Positions 17,685-26,264 are shown, counted from the first letter of the stretch. The stretch is 64,000 nt of DNA from Azorhizobium oxalatiphilum (GCF_014635325.1 NZ_BMCT01000003.1:310001-374000); one strand, 5' to 3'. Notes: a model not told the origin generated them from the letters alone. Program-made: numbers and translations.

Positions 17685-19184
17685 ATGGAACTTCTCGACA
17701 ATCTCGGCCTCGGCTTCTCCGTCGCCCTCTCGTTCCAGAACCTGTTCTATTGCTTCGCCGGGGCGCTGCTCGGCACGCTGATCGGCGTGCTGCCGGGCCT
17801 CGGTCCCATCGCCACCATCGCCATGCTGCTGCCCATCACCTTCGGGCTGCCGCCGGTCTCCGCCCTCATCATGCTGGCGGGCATCTATTACGGCGCACAA
17901 TATGGCGGCTCCACCACCGCCATCCTCATCAACCTGCCGGGTGAATCCTCATCGGTGGTGACAGCCATCGACGGCCACCAGATGGCCAAGCAGGGCAAGG
18001 CGGGCACGGCGCTGGCCACCGCCGCGCTCGGCTCCTTCTTCGCCGGCACGGTGGCCACCTTCCTGCTGGCCCTGTTCGCCCCGCCGCTGGCGGAGCTGGC
18101 GCTGAAGTTCGGTCCGCCGGAATATTTCGCCCTGATGGTGCTCGGCCTCGTCGCCTCGGTGACTTTGGCCTCGGGCTCGGTGGTCAAAGCGCTGGCCATG
18201 ATCGTGCTGGGCCTGCTGCTCGGCCTCTCGGGGCAGGACATCTACACCGGCGTGCCGCGCCTCACCTTCAACGTGGACGAACTGGCTGACGGCTTCGACT
18301 TCGTGGCGCTGGCCATGGGCATGTTCGGCCTCTCGGAGATCATCCGTAACCTGGAGGATGAGCACAACCGCACGCTGGTGGCCGCCAAGGTGAAGGGGCT
18401 GATGCTCTCCAAGGAGGACTTCAAGGCCATCATCGGTCCGGTGGTGCGTGGCACCGTCCTCGGCTCCTTCCTCGGCATCCTGCCGGGCGGCGGCGCCATG
18501 CTGTCGTCCTTCGCCGCCTATTCCGTCGAGAAGAAGATCTCGAAGACGCCCCGCCGCTTCGGCAAGGGCGCCATCGAGGGCGTGGCGGGGCCGGAGAGCG
18601 CCAACAATGCCGGCGCGCAGACCTCCTTCATTCCCATGCTCACGCTGGGCATTCCCTCCAACCCGGTGATGGCGCTGATGATCGGCGCCCTCATCATCCA
18701 GGGCATCACGCCGGGGCCGAACGTGGTCACGGACAAGCCCGACCTGTTCTGGGGCGTCATTGCCTCCATGTGGGTCGGCAACTTCATGCTGGTGCTGCTG
18801 AACCTGCCGCTGATCGGGCTGTGGGTGCGGCTCCTCACGGTGCCCTACCACGTCATGTATCCGGCGATCATCGCCTTCTGCTGCATCGGCGTGTACAGCG
18901 TGAACAACAACACGTTCGACGTCTACACCATGGCCCTGTTCGGCATCCTCGGCTACGCGCTGGTGAAGCTGGACTGCGAGCCGGCGCCGCTCCTGCTGGG
19001 CTTCGTCATCGGCCCGATGCTGGAGGAATATCTGCGCCGGGCCATGCTGATCTCGCGTGGCGATCCCATGGTGTTCGTGACCCGGCCGATCTCGGCCATC
19101 CTGCTGCTGCTGGCGGCCATCGCGCTGGTGGTGGTGCTGCTGCCCTCGGTGCAGAAAGGTCGCGAGGAGGCCTTCAAGGAATAG
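17685..19184 (+). CDS. tctA: Tripartite tricarboxylate transporter large permease TctA
   Basis: 499 residues from ATG 17685 (GAGGAGG seven bases upstream). The TctA signatures GVLPGLGPIATIAMLLPITF and the second copy GILPGGGAMLSSFAAYSVEK mark the inverted-repeat transport cores; YGAQYGGSTTAIL and PESANNAGAQTSFIPMLTLG are also characteristic. Ten to twelve membrane helices. The longer frame reaching back to 17481 overlaps tctB and is rejected. It is the translocation subunit working with TctB and TctC. Confidence 0.96.
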   Translation: MELLDNLGLGFSVALSFQNLFYCFAGALLGTLIGVLPGLGPIATIAMLLPITFGLPPVSALIMLAGIYYGAQYGGSTTAILINLPGESSSVVTAIDGHQMAKQGKAGTALATAALGSFFAGTVATFLLALFAPPLAELALKFGPPEYFALMVLGLVASVTLASGSVVKALAMIVLGLLLGLSGQDIYTGVPRLTFNVDELADGFDFVALAMGMFGLSEIIRNLEDEHNRTLVAAKVKGLMLSKEDFKAIIGPVVRGTVLGSFLGILPGGGAMLSSFAAYSVEKKISKTPRRFGKGAIEGVAGPESANNAGAQTSFIPMLTLGIPSNPVMALMIGALIIQGITPGPNVVTDKPDLFWGVIASMWVGNFMLVLLNLPLIGLWVRLLTVPYHVMYPAIIAFCCIGVYSVNNNTFDVYTMALFGILGYALVKLDCEPAPLLLGFVIGPMLEEYLRRAMLISRGDPMVFVTRPISAILLLLAAIALVVVLLPSVQKGREEAFKE

Positions 19185-19215
19185 GCCGTCCTTTCGGGAC
19201 ACCCGACGTTTCCAG

Positions 19216-19246
19216 CCGCCGGCGGGGCCTCCCGCCGGCGGTTTTT
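19216..19246 (+). terminator. Rho-independent terminator of tctCBA
   Basis: 11-bp stem CCGCCGGCGGG / CCCGCCGGCGG followed by TTTTTCTTTT, 32 bases after the tctA stop. Confidence 0.9.
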
Positions 19247-19396
19247 CTTTTGGGGGGAGGGATTTTTCGTTTGGGAACGTGGGATTTTCGTTTGCGGGCG
19301 GGGCTTTTCCGCCGGTGCTGCGGGGGCGGCGACTGCTTTGCCGGCCATCTTGTCCACAGCCAATCGCGGCCTTTCGCATTTTCCTGAGGGGGGTGC

Positions 19397-19424
19397 TGGA
19401 CACGCGTGGGGGTGTTTGCTACAT
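19397..19424 (+). promoter_or_regulatory. Candidate promoter of tRNA-Lys
   Basis: TGGACA (19397-19402), 16-base spacer, CTACAT (19419-19424), about 37 bases before the mature tRNA 5' end. Confidence 0.45.
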
Positions 19425-19461
19425 GGGCGCTCCCAGACGGGAACACACAACGTTCCCCGGC

Positions 19462-19537
<76 letters not shown>

Positions 19538-19730
19538 CTTTCCCTCCAATGGGTTAGCTGGTGTTTCCCGATAAAAGAAGACGGAACGGTCTGCCGGATT
19601 TGTCATCCGGTTTGCAGATGACGTTCGCGCTCCGGACTTCGCATCGCGTGTTCGCATGCCGTTCCCGGCGAGCCGTCGCCTGGACGCGTCGTGGGAGACG
19701 CGTCCGCTGGATAGTGGCGCGCCATCGCCT

Positions 19731-19793
19731 ACAGCATGCTCGGCTTTGATTGTTCCGCAATCCAAGCCGAACACCATTCTCCATCAACACTCC
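19731..19793. repeat. Palindromic intergenic repeat, partial copy 2
   Basis: AGCATGCTCGGCTTTGATTG...CAATCCAAGCCGA then ATTCTCCATCAACACTCCA, the first hairpin plus the linker of the composite element at 6383. Just upstream is an unrelated perfect hairpin GGACGCGTC / GACGCGTCC (19682-19705). Confidence 0.7.
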
Positions 19794-19830
19794 AGCCACG
19801 CTCTCGGGAGAGCAGGGCTGCTGATGCCGA

Positions 19831-20112
19831 TCAGCGTACCAGCTGCCCTATTAAGCCGGCCGGGTAGCCGAAAAAGCCGCCCGCGACGGCGTCGAGCGCC
19901 TTGTCGTCCAGAGGCACAGGCCTCGCCGGCACATCTGCGGTCAGATCGGATGCGCTGATCTGGTACCCTGAGGATTGAAGGAAGCTGACAGCCTCTTCGG
20001 CGCTGCTGAGAGTGGCCCCGCTGAACCGGGTCCTCAATGCCGGATCCATATTCAAGTCAGCCTTCAGGCGTGCAATTTCTGCCTTCCTCGAACGCTCTAA
20101 TTCTAGGGTCAT
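19831..20112 (-). CDS. Nif11-like leader peptide with double-glycine site and short core
   Basis: 93 residues from the second of two tandem ATGs (20112), which sits seven bases after GGAG; the ATG at 20115 would be too close. MTLELERSRKAEIARLKADL, then TLSSAEEAVSFLQSSGYQIS, follows the Nif11 pattern of a basic helix, residues L/A around P-A-L, and a second E-E-A-V helix. It ends LDDKALDAVAGG, the canonical Gly-Gly leader end, leaving a 14-residue core FFGYPAGLIGQLVR. The core has no Cys, Ser or Thr and uses codons TTA and ATA, rare in this DNA. Nif11-type leaders direct RiPP maturation and export by peptidase-ABC transporters. No such genes are near; a T1SS lies 38 kb away but lacks a peptidase domain. 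It may be an orphan precursor. Confidence 0.75.
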   Translation of the reverse strand: MTLELERSRKAEIARLKADLNMDPALRTRFSGATLSSAEEAVSFLQSSGYQISASDLTADVPARPVPLDDKALDAVAGGFFGYPAGLIGQLVR

Positions 20113-20699
20113 CATCTCACTCCAGCTACCGGGGCGCGAGGTTGCAATCGAGCGGACACGGTGATCAACGGGCGAGGTCACGGATTGCGCCGGCCGCGTA
20201 TCTCCCCTCTTCCAGAGCCTTGGCCGGGGCGCGTGCCACGCACTGATCCCGCCCTGAAACAGGCCTGTGCCGCGACGCTCTCCGTCAGCTGAGCCGATTT
20301 CCGGCGCTGGTGCGTTTAAGCCTCGGGCCCGCATCCCCTCTGCTGGCCCCGGCCGGGCCGCTGCGCGCACGAACTGACCTCGTCAGCAGCGCGCGGTCCG
20401 GCTGTCATTCCTCCCGATGCCATGCCGGCACTCTCATCGTTCCGGCGGCGGCGCGGGGTTTTTCCATGCGTTGCCGGCAAGGTCGGCCGCCGGGCCGATG
20501 GTGAAACATCGGCCCATCGCACATCGACCCGCACCAGTCATGAGATGTCGCGCGATTGCGGACAGCCGGCCGTGCGTCTGGCGCGCATGCCCGCGAAGCT
20601 GCCAGTCCGTGGGCGCGGCGCGCACATGCAACATTCTCCTGCGGCGGTCGTTTCCTTCGCAAGGCCCCACAACAGGCAGGCCTCCAGAGGAGAGACGCC
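20113..20699. other. Gene-free region upstream of the Nif11-like gene
   Basis: 587 bp. Open frames through it lack ribosome sites and homology. It should hold the promoter of the Nif11-like gene (only a weak TTGATC-16-TGCAAC seen on the minus strand). An AGAGGAGAGACGCC ribosome site at its right end serves the small gene at 20700. Confidence 0.4.
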
Positions 20700-20933
20700 A
20701 TGCCCCACGCACGCAAGACCGACGCATCCAGGAAGATCGAACCGGACCGCACGCCGCCACCGGATCGCCTGCCGGCGCGGGATGGGCCGGGCAAGCTGAA
20801 GCGCGGCGCATCGGAGGCCCCCGTCGCCGGCTGGCGGCGGACGGAGCGCCGCACGGCGGCGGAGCCGAAGGAGCGGCAGGGCGGCGGCATTGGCGATGCC
20901 CCTTCGCCGGTGGGCGAGAACGATCTCGCCTGA
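20700..20933 (+). CDS. Small charged, disordered protein (doubtful)
   Basis: 77 residues, MPHARKTDASRKIEPDRTPP..., very rich in Arg, Lys, Glu, Pro and Gly, with no hydrophobic core and no recognisable family. The reason to list it is the strong AGAGGAGA ribosome site five to eight bases upstream. Its stop TGA (20931) is in the same frame as the tail-collar remnant that follows, so it might be the altered 5' part of that decayed gene or an unrelated short gene. Confidence 0.35.
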   Translation: MPHARKTDASRKIEPDRTPPPDRLPARDGPGKLKRGASEAPVAGWRRTERRTAAEPKERQGGGIGDAPSPVGENDLA

Positions 20934-21133
20934 CAGGCGCGCAGCGTGTCGCCTCCGGCGGGCACGGGCGCCATCGCGCTGTAGGACAATTCCGAACGGG
21001 ACGGCCTGCTGCGGGCCGGCGCGCCGAACCGGCCGCCACATCTGGATGCGGTGAGCGCCGTGGGCGGCAATGAGGCCCATGACAACATGCAGTCCCGTCA
21101 GATCCCGAAGGCCTGCATCCGCGTAGATGGCAT
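20934..21133 (+). pseudogene. Remnant of a type III phage-tail-collar gene
   Basis: In the plus frame of 21051 the translation reads SPPAGTGAIAL, an in-frame TAG (20982), DNSERDGLLRAGAPN, LDAVSAVGGNEAHDNMQ, then ACIRVDGIL. It aligns end to end with the C-terminal third of the intact gene at 25716 (SPGSMAISNNSTIPAL, SGAPN, FEAVSMVGGGAAHDNMQ, AFICTSGVFPVRP). The tail-collar N-terminus with CDGR and LPDLRG is absent upstream, and no complete frame covers it. It is therefore a truncated, stop-interrupted copy of the last gene of a triplet like those at 24.4-28.2 kb. Confidence 0.75.
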
Positions 21134-21511
21134 CCTTTCCAATGGGGTGCGGGATCGCCCGGTCTGGATGGCCCGGGGACCCAAACCGGAGATGTTCCCT
21201 ATCAGGGGGCTCAGCGCTTTCGTGTGTCCATGCAGCACGGCAGCGCTCCGGAGCCGGACAGGAAATCGCGCCCCGTCCGGCACCGGTGCCCTTCCGGGCG
21301 CGGCTGGGCGTCCGATGGACCCGTGGCAGAAAGCTGATGTCGATCAACGCCGTCGCTCCCGTCCTTCGGTAGAGCTTGTCCGGCGCGCGGTACTCCGCAT
21401 GCAGAGCCGCAAGGCATTCTCCAGCACGGCCCGGCAGGGGGGCTGCGGTGCGGATGAGATGGCATCCGGGCCGATCACGCTCCATGCGTGGCCTGCAGGA
21501 AAGGGGCATTC
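21134..21511. other. Gene-free region, nothing recognised
   Basis: 378 bp between the tail-collar remnant and a small gene. Open frames on both strands look random. It may be further decayed DNA of the same locus. Confidence 0.35.
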
Positions 21512-21781
21512 ATGTCGGCCGACGTCATCGCCGTGAACTTCGCAAAGCTCAGCCGCCTGCCGCTGGCACGCATCCTCGAGGGATCGGGCGCGGATACGGT
21601 GGAGCTGCTGCACTCCATCCGCGCGCTGGCCGGCGAACTGAAGACGGAGTGCGAGGCCATCCTCGCCCTGAGCCATACGGAGCCGCACCAGCGGGAATTC
21701 GCCGAGGCCGGGCTCAGCTCCGCGGAGACGCTGCTGCGCGTGACCTCGGGCCTGCCCGAAGAGGCGCCCTGCCTGTCCTGA
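21512..21781 (+). CDS. Small soluble protein, unknown function
   Basis: 89 residues from MSADVIAVNFAKLSRLPLAR, with GGAAAGGGG about ten bases upstream. It is predicted helical (DTVELLHSIRALAGELKTECEAILALS; split here LHSIRALAGEL and ECEAILALS), acidic, and ends GLPEEAPCLS. Codon positions are GC-biased as in real genes. No family recognised. It is convergent with the TM2 gene; a GCAGGCC / GGCCTGC hairpin (21813-21838) lies between them. Confidence 0.45.
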   Translation: MSADVIAVNFAKLSRLPLARILEGSGADTVELLHSIRALAGELKTECEAILALSHTEPHQREFAEAGLSSAETLLRVTSGLPEEAPCLS

Positions 21782-21869
21782 GCCTGCGATCAGCACTCAC
21801 CTGCGCCCGGCGGCAGGCCAGCCGGAGCACCGGCCTGCGGCATCCGCGGGTATCAGGATGTCCGGGTGA

Positions 21870-22247
21870 TCAGTTGATCAGCGGTGGCGGCGCGGCGATC
21901 TGGCGCTCGGACTGCGCGGCGCCGCTGGCCAGCATGGCTTCCATGGTCAGGCGCTGGCGCACGCCGTCCTTCTGGCCCTGGATCATGCCGGGGATCAGGA
22001 AGGCATCCACCAGCACCCAGATATAGAGCCCGGCGAGGATGAAGAAGCCGACGGCGATCGCTACCGTGATCCAGCCGATGAGGCACAGCACCAGCTGCGC
22101 GACGGCGCTGCCGGTGCGGCCGAGATAGAAGCGGTGCGCGCCGAGCCCGCCGAGGAAGAACCAGAGCAGATAGGCCACGCCCGTGGACTTGGCTTCATTG
22201 GTGACGCGCTGCTCGATCAGGATTTGCTGCTGTACGCTGAGACTCAT
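21870..22247 (-). CDS. TM2 domain membrane protein
   Basis: 125 residues from MSLSVQQQILIEQRV (an ATG 11 codons upstream is less likely). The TM2 domain is clear: AYLLWFFLGGLGAHRFYLGR, with the G-x-x-G-x-H-R-F-Y-L-G motif between two helices, then WITVAIAVGFFILAGLYIWVLVDAF ending in the conserved D-x-F. The flanks are soluble: a Gln-rich N-terminus and a C-terminal GQKDGVRQRLTMEAML. TM2 proteins are widespread inner membrane proteins of unknown biochemical role. Confidence 0.9.
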   Translation of the reverse strand: MSLSVQQQILIEQRVTNEAKSTGVAYLLWFFLGGLGAHRFYLGRTGSAVAQLVLCLIGWITVAIAVGFFILAGLYIWVLVDAFLIPGMIQGQKDGVRQRLTMEAMLASGAAQSERQIAAPPPLIN

Positions 22248-22324
22248 GCTTTCCCCCATCCCCCAGGCGAAATCTTGCAAAGCTCACGCCTGGAGTCGAG
22301 AGGTAAAGCGGGGGTGCACAAGCC

Positions 22325-23455
22325 TCAGCTGCGTGTGGTGTCGATGGAATAGGCGCGGATCAGCGCGTTGCTCACCTCGGTGCAGAAGTCGCCCGCATTG
22401 TTCAGGTTCACCATCGCCGCCCAGCCGGCCTGCTGGTTCGGATAGCCGCACATGTAGGCGGTGAAGCCGTAATTCTCGCCCAGGTGATCGAAGATATAGC
22501 CCTTGTCGTCCGGATTGCCGGCGGTGAAGATGCCGATCTGCTGTTCCAGCATGGCGGTGGCCTGCGCCGTGCTGAGGATCTGCCGGCCGCCCACCGTGCC
22601 CTTGCTGTTGAGCATGATGACGGTCTGGCAGAGATCGCCGGCGGTGGTGTAGAGGCCGGCGGCGGCGGATTCCGGATAGAGATTGCGCAGGCCCGGAATG
22701 GACTGCATCAGCGAGACCTGCCCATCGGCGGCGGCGGGCAGCCAGTCGGGCGGCCCCAGCGCGTAGGTGGAGCCGGACATGCCCATGGGCAGCAGCACGT
22801 TCTCGCGCATCCAGTCATCGAACGGCGTGTCGGTCATGTCCTCCATCATGCGCATCATCACCACATAGCCCATGCCGGAATAATGGAAGGTGCCGGGCGG
22901 GACGGTCAGCTCGATGGGCGGGGAATTGGCCGGCGGGGCGCCGGCCAGAATTTCGGCCAGCGTGGGCAGCTGGACGCCGGGCGTATTCTCATAGCCGGCG
23001 AAGCCGCCGCCATCGGGGGTGAAGTTGGCGCAGGCATCCAGCGGATAGGTGTTGCCCCGGCCGATGAAGCCGCCCTTGTGCTGGAGGGTTTCCAGCACGG
23101 TCACGTCCGCTGACCAGTCGAGGGTGGCGCAGCTGCGGCAGGGCGGCGTCCAGCTGGTGTGCGCGATGACGGGGCTCGAGAGATCGAGCCCGTCCTGCGC
23201 GAACAGCACCTGCACGCCGATGGCGGCGTGCGGCTTGCTGAGGGAGGCGGCCTGGAAGGGCGTATCGGGATAGATGGCTTGCCCCATGCCCGGCTCGGGC
23301 AGGAAATAGGCGGCGCGCCAGAGTGTCTGGTTGTCGCCCACATAGGCGACGCTGACGGCGGGCACGCCCACCTGCAGCATGCGCTCGCGGATCGACAGCC
23401 ATTGGCCGTTATCCAGATAGAACTGGTTCTCGAAGATCCATTGCGGATCGCTCAT
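22325..23455 (-). CDS. Serine hydrolase, class C beta-lactamase-related
   Basis: 376 residues starting MSDPQWIFENQFYLDN, with GGAGGGGGG before ATG. FQAASLSKPHAAIGVQ has the S-x-x-K nucleophile motif; FHYSGMGYVVMMRMMEDMT gives the Y-S-x element; FDHLGENYGFTAYMCGYP gives the third H-x-G box. The family includes DD-peptidases, esterases (EstB) and beta-lactamases. No signal peptide is visible, favouring a cytoplasmic esterase-like enzyme over a periplasmic one. An AT-rich segment around 23540-23590 probably carries its promoter. Confidence 0.88.
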   Translation of the reverse strand: MSDPQWIFENQFYLDNGQWLSIRERMLQVGVPAVSVAYVGDNQTLWRAAYFLPEPGMGQAIYPDTPFQAASLSKPHAAIGVQVLFAQDGLDLSSPVIAHTSWTPPCRSCATLDWSADVTVLETLQHKGGFIGRGNTYPLDACANFTPDGGGFAGYENTPGVQLPTLAEILAGAPPANSPPIELTVPPGTFHYSGMGYVVMMRMMEDMTDTPFDDWMRENVLLPMGMSGSTYALGPPDWLPAAADGQVSLMQSIPGLRNLYPESAAAGLYTTAGDLCQTVIMLNSKGTVGGRQILSTAQATAMLEQQIGIFTAGNPDDKGYIFDHLGENYGFTAYMCGYPNQQAGWAAMVNLNNAGDFCTEVSNALIRAYSIDTTRS

Positions 23456-24284
23456 GAGACCCCCCTCCGCCCGTCAGGAGCGCGTTCGCGCCCGTGGGCT
23501 GCGCCGCCGGAAACGTGTGGCGGCCTGTTGAGATAGATGCAACCATGAATATGATATATAAAAATATACAACCCATATCTGGCGGCGTGCACTTTCGCCA
23601 GTGGGACTGATGATCAAGCATACTCCCGCCGCGCTGGGAAGCCGTCTTGCGCGGGTGGGGAGCGGGCGTGTCAAAAAGTGATCATGGAATCAGCATAGAG
23701 TAACAGTCGGTACGTGGGCGCGGACAGGAATGCATGGGCGCGCCCCCGATCCGGGCGAGCACCTGAACACGACCCGAAGAGGGGCATGGCCCGCCGAACA
23801 GGGGGCCGGCGCGGCCCGGCCGTGCGCCCGAAGCGTGGCCTTTGCCTTTGTCGATCAGCTGTTCATCGAAGCTCAAATGTAGGGCTGAACAAATCCTGCG
23901 CTGATGCTCTTGCGCAAGATGAGGTAGGGCGATAGCGTTCAGCAACATTGCGAATCTGGTGCTTCGCCGGGCGAAGCCGAACACTTCTTTGAACGGGTTC
24001 TGCACGTTCTGCATGCTCACCCCTCGGGACAGATCCCGGGTTGTCTTGATTGTTGATGCTTCCGGAAGCCGGTGGCCACACGTCGCCGGTGCCGGGAGAG
24101 GCGCGTCCGCCGCGCCTGCGCAAGCGGTTCGATGCCGGATGGCCGGAACGATACCGCGCGCGGGTGCGCCGTGGATGCCCTGTGTCGCGCCCGTCGGATG
24201 ATCACATGATCATCTGTGCCGTGCCCGGCTGCTCCGTCGTGCGTTGCGTGCGGCCGGCAGAGCGGGCGGGGCGTGGGCATCGCC
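23456..24284. other. Long sparsely coded region with AT-rich island and dyad
   Basis: 829 bp. An AT island (23545-23580, ATATGATATATAAAAATATA) upstream of the serine hydrolase is the most AT-rich spot of the area. A minus frame from ATG 24014 (MQNVQNPFKEVFGFARRSTR, AGGGG five bases upstream) runs to 23682, but only its first half looks coding. GATGATCA-CA-TGATCATC (24197-24214) is a perfect dyad. No other gene is supported. Confidence 0.4.
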
Positions 24285-24352
24285 GGGGTGCTTGTGTGGA
24301 CGGGGCGCTTGTGTGGATGGGGCACTTGTGTCGCCGGGACACTTGTACCGAC
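24285..24352 (+). repeat. Four 17-bp tandem repeats upstream of the tail-collar array
   Basis: Units at 24285, 24302, 24319 and 24336: GGGGTGCTTGTGTGGAC, GGGGCGCTTGTGTGGAT, GGGGCACTTGTGTCGCC, GGGACACTTGTACCGAC. The CTTGT core is invariant. They end 60 bases before the first tail-collar gene. Confidence 0.85.
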
Positions 24353-24412
24353 GACATGCAGGTGCCGCTAACGCTCAGGTGCCGGTAACACATAGACAGG
24401 CAGGGGGAGCGG

Positions 24413-24925
24413 ATGGAAGCATATCTCGGAGAAGTCCGTCTGGTGGCCTTCGCGCGGACGCCCAAGGAGTGGATGCCGTGCGACGGGCGGCTGCTGAAGA
24501 TCACCCAGTATTCGGCGCTCTTCGCGCTGCTCAGCACCACCTATGGCGGCAACGGCACCACCGACTTCGCCCTGCCGGACCTGCGCGGCCGCGTGCCCAT
24601 CGCCCCGTCGGGAACCCATGCCCTCGGCACCACGGGCGGGTCCGACACGGTGGTGCTCAAGGAGAGCCAGATCCCGGCCCACACCCATTCCTGGCTGGTC
24701 TCCACCTCGCCCGCCACCACGGGCGGGGTCGCCGATGCCTGGTATGCCGCGCCGACGGCGGCGCCGCAGAGCAATCTCTATGCCCCGCCGGGAGGTGGCA
24801 AGACGGTCATGTCCGACCAGTGCCTCAAGCCCACAGGTTCCGGGGAGGCGCATGACAACATGCAGCCCTATCTGGTGCTGCAATACATCATCTGCACCGT
24901 GGGTTACTACCCCCCGCGTCCCTAG
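24413..24925 (+). CDS. Phage tail collar domain protein, type I (first triplet)
   Basis: 170 residues; GGGGGAG before ATG. It begins MEAYLGEVRLVAFARTPKEW, then MPCDGRLLKITQYSALFALL and TYGGNGTTDFALPDLRGR, the tail-collar (PF07484) signature also called microcystin-dependent protein (COG4675). Type I features are GGSDTVVLKESQIPAHTHSW, a Tyr/Ala/Pro-rich insert (WYAAPTAAPQ) and the end AHDNMQPYLVLQYIICTVGYYPPRP (read in parts AHDNMQPYL and QYIICTVGYYP). In phages this domain caps a trimeric fibre; no other phage gene is present. Its closest relative here is the gene at 26327. No signal peptide. A palindromic repeat overlaps its stop. Confidence 0.9.
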   Translation: MEAYLGEVRLVAFARTPKEWMPCDGRLLKITQYSALFALLSTTYGGNGTTDFALPDLRGRVPIAPSGTHALGTTGGSDTVVLKESQIPAHTHSWLVSTSPATTGGVADAWYAAPTAAPQSNLYAPPGGGKTVMSDQCLKPTGSGEAHDNMQPYLVLQYIICTVGYYPPRP

Positions 24926-24979
24926 AACATGTCCGGCTTCGATTGCGCTGCGATCCAGGCCTGAGAGCGTTCTCCATCG
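24923..24979. repeat. Palindromic intergenic repeat, diverged copy 3
   Basis: TAGAACATGTCCGGCTTCGA with GATTGCGCTGCGATC core and GAGAGCGTTCTCCATCG. It lies between a type I and a type II tail-collar gene, as does the copy at 26926. Confidence 0.65.
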
Positions 24980-25104
24980 TTGCAAGACTGGGCCGGGTCG
25001 GATTGAAGCAGGCTGATCAGATGGTCAGCTAAAGATATCGGGATCGCAAGCCGTTTGCCGACCGGATCGCCTGGCTGTCATCCGACCGAAATCAGGAGCC
25101 GTCC

Positions 25105-25641
25105 ATGTCGAATGCCTACTGCGGTGAAATCCGCCCCACCTCGTTTACCTTCGCGCCCGAGGGCTGGCACATCTGCGACGGAAGTCTGCTGTCGATCGGC
25201 ACCTATCAGGTGCTGTACTCGCTGATCGGCACCGCCTTCGGCGGAAACGGTGTATCCACGTTCGCTTTGCCGGATCTGCGGGGCCGCCTGCCCGTTGACA
25301 TGGGGCAGCGGCCCAATAACCCCGCCTATGCCCACGCCACCAGCGGCGGCAATTCCCTCGTGGCGCTCCAAACCAAGCACCTGCCGCCGCACACCCATGC
25401 GATCTCGGCCACCACCGAGCCGGCCATTTCCACCGTGCCGGGGCCGTCGGCGATGCTGGCGACGACCAATGCCACCATTCACACCTATAACGACCTCACC
25501 AAGCCGGGAACGGGCGATGCCGCCTTCTCCCCGCTGTCGATCGATGGGGCCGGGGCGGGTGCGGCTCATGAGAACATCATGCCCTGCATGCCCATGACCT
25601 ACATTATCTGCCTGGGGGGCATTTACCCGGATTTCGGGTGA
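25105..25641 (+). CDS. Phage tail collar domain protein, type II (first triplet)
   Basis: 178 residues, AGGAG seven bases upstream. MSNAYCGEIRPTSFTFAPEG is followed by CDGSLLSIGTYQVLYSLIG and ALPDLRGRLPVDMGQRPNNP. Type II features shared with the gene at 27047: GRLPxxxGQRP, LPPHTHAISATTEPA, a VYN/TYND segment followed by GDAAFSPLSI, and a C-terminus MPMTYIICLGGIYPDFG. No extra domain, signal peptide or membrane helix. Predicted to form a fibre-tip-like or trimeric beta structure by analogy with phage collar domains (inference). Confidence 0.9.
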   Translation: MSNAYCGEIRPTSFTFAPEGWHICDGSLLSIGTYQVLYSLIGTAFGGNGVSTFALPDLRGRLPVDMGQRPNNPAYAHATSGGNSLVALQTKHLPPHTHAISATTEPAISTVPGPSAMLATTNATIHTYNDLTKPGTGDAAFSPLSIDGAGAGAAHENIMPCMPMTYIICLGGIYPDFG

Positions 25642-25715
25642 GCAGACGCGCAAGACGAGCACGGGATCATTTTCTGCAACGCAAGACACATGCCTGACGG
25701 GCGGAGGAGAGGAAG

Positions 25716-26264
25716 ATGGACGCTTTCGTCGGCGAGATCCGCTGGTTCGCTTTCAATTTCGAGATCATCGACTGGATGCCGTGCGACGGCAGGGAAGTGC
25801 AGGTTGTCGCCAATCAGGCCCTTTATGCGGTCATCGGCAACACCTATGGCGGCAAGACCAATGTCACCTTCAAGCTGCCGAGCCTCAAAGGCCTGGCCAT
25901 TCCCGGCGCGGATATGCGGAGCGGCATCTATCCCATGCCGCAGGGCAAGCAGATCGGCTCCGAGAACACGACGCTGACCTACGGCACCATGCCCAACCAC
26001 ACCCACCAGATGGTCCGGCCGGGCGGCAGCAAGAATTTCAATCAGAAGTTCAGCGGCCCGACCTCCACCTCCTCGCCGGGCTCCATGGCGATTTCGAACA
26101 ACAGCACTATTCCGGCCCTCGACAAGTCCGGCGCGCCAAACACCTCGCTGCATTTCGAGGCGGTCAGCATGGTGGGCGGCGGCGCCGCGCATGACAACAT
26201 GCAGCCCTTCCAGGTCCTCAACGCCTTCATCTGCACCAGCGGCGTCTTTCCCGTCCGGCCGTAG
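25716..26264 (+). CDS. Phage tail collar domain protein, type III (first triplet)
   Basis: 182 residues, GGAGGAGAGGAAG before ATG. MDAFVGEIRWFAFNFEIIDW, MPCDGREVQVVANQALYAV and LPSLKGLAIPG mark the domain, with the usual LPDLRG diverged to LPSLKG. Type III hallmarks shared with 27627 and with the remnant at 20934: HTHQMVRPGGSKNFNQK, SPGSMAISNN, SGAPNTSLHFEAVSMVGG and AHDNMQPFQVLNAFIC. It closes the first I-II-III cassette; the next type I gene begins 62 bp later. Confidence 0.9.
   Translation: MDAFVGEIRWFAFNFEIIDWMPCDGREVQVVANQALYAVIGNTYGGKTNVTFKLPSLKGLAIPGADMRSGIYPMPQGKQIGSENTTLTYGTMPNHTHQMVRPGGSKNFNQKFSGPTSTSSPGSMAISNNSTIPALDKSGAPNTSLHFEAVSMVGGGAAHDNMQPFQVLNAFICTSGVFPVRP

Noticed and set aside
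23682-24014. Minus-strand small gene starting MQNVQNPFKEVFGF
   Set aside because: AGGGG precedes the ATG but only the first half looks coding and no family is recognised; mentioned in the intergenic entry instead.
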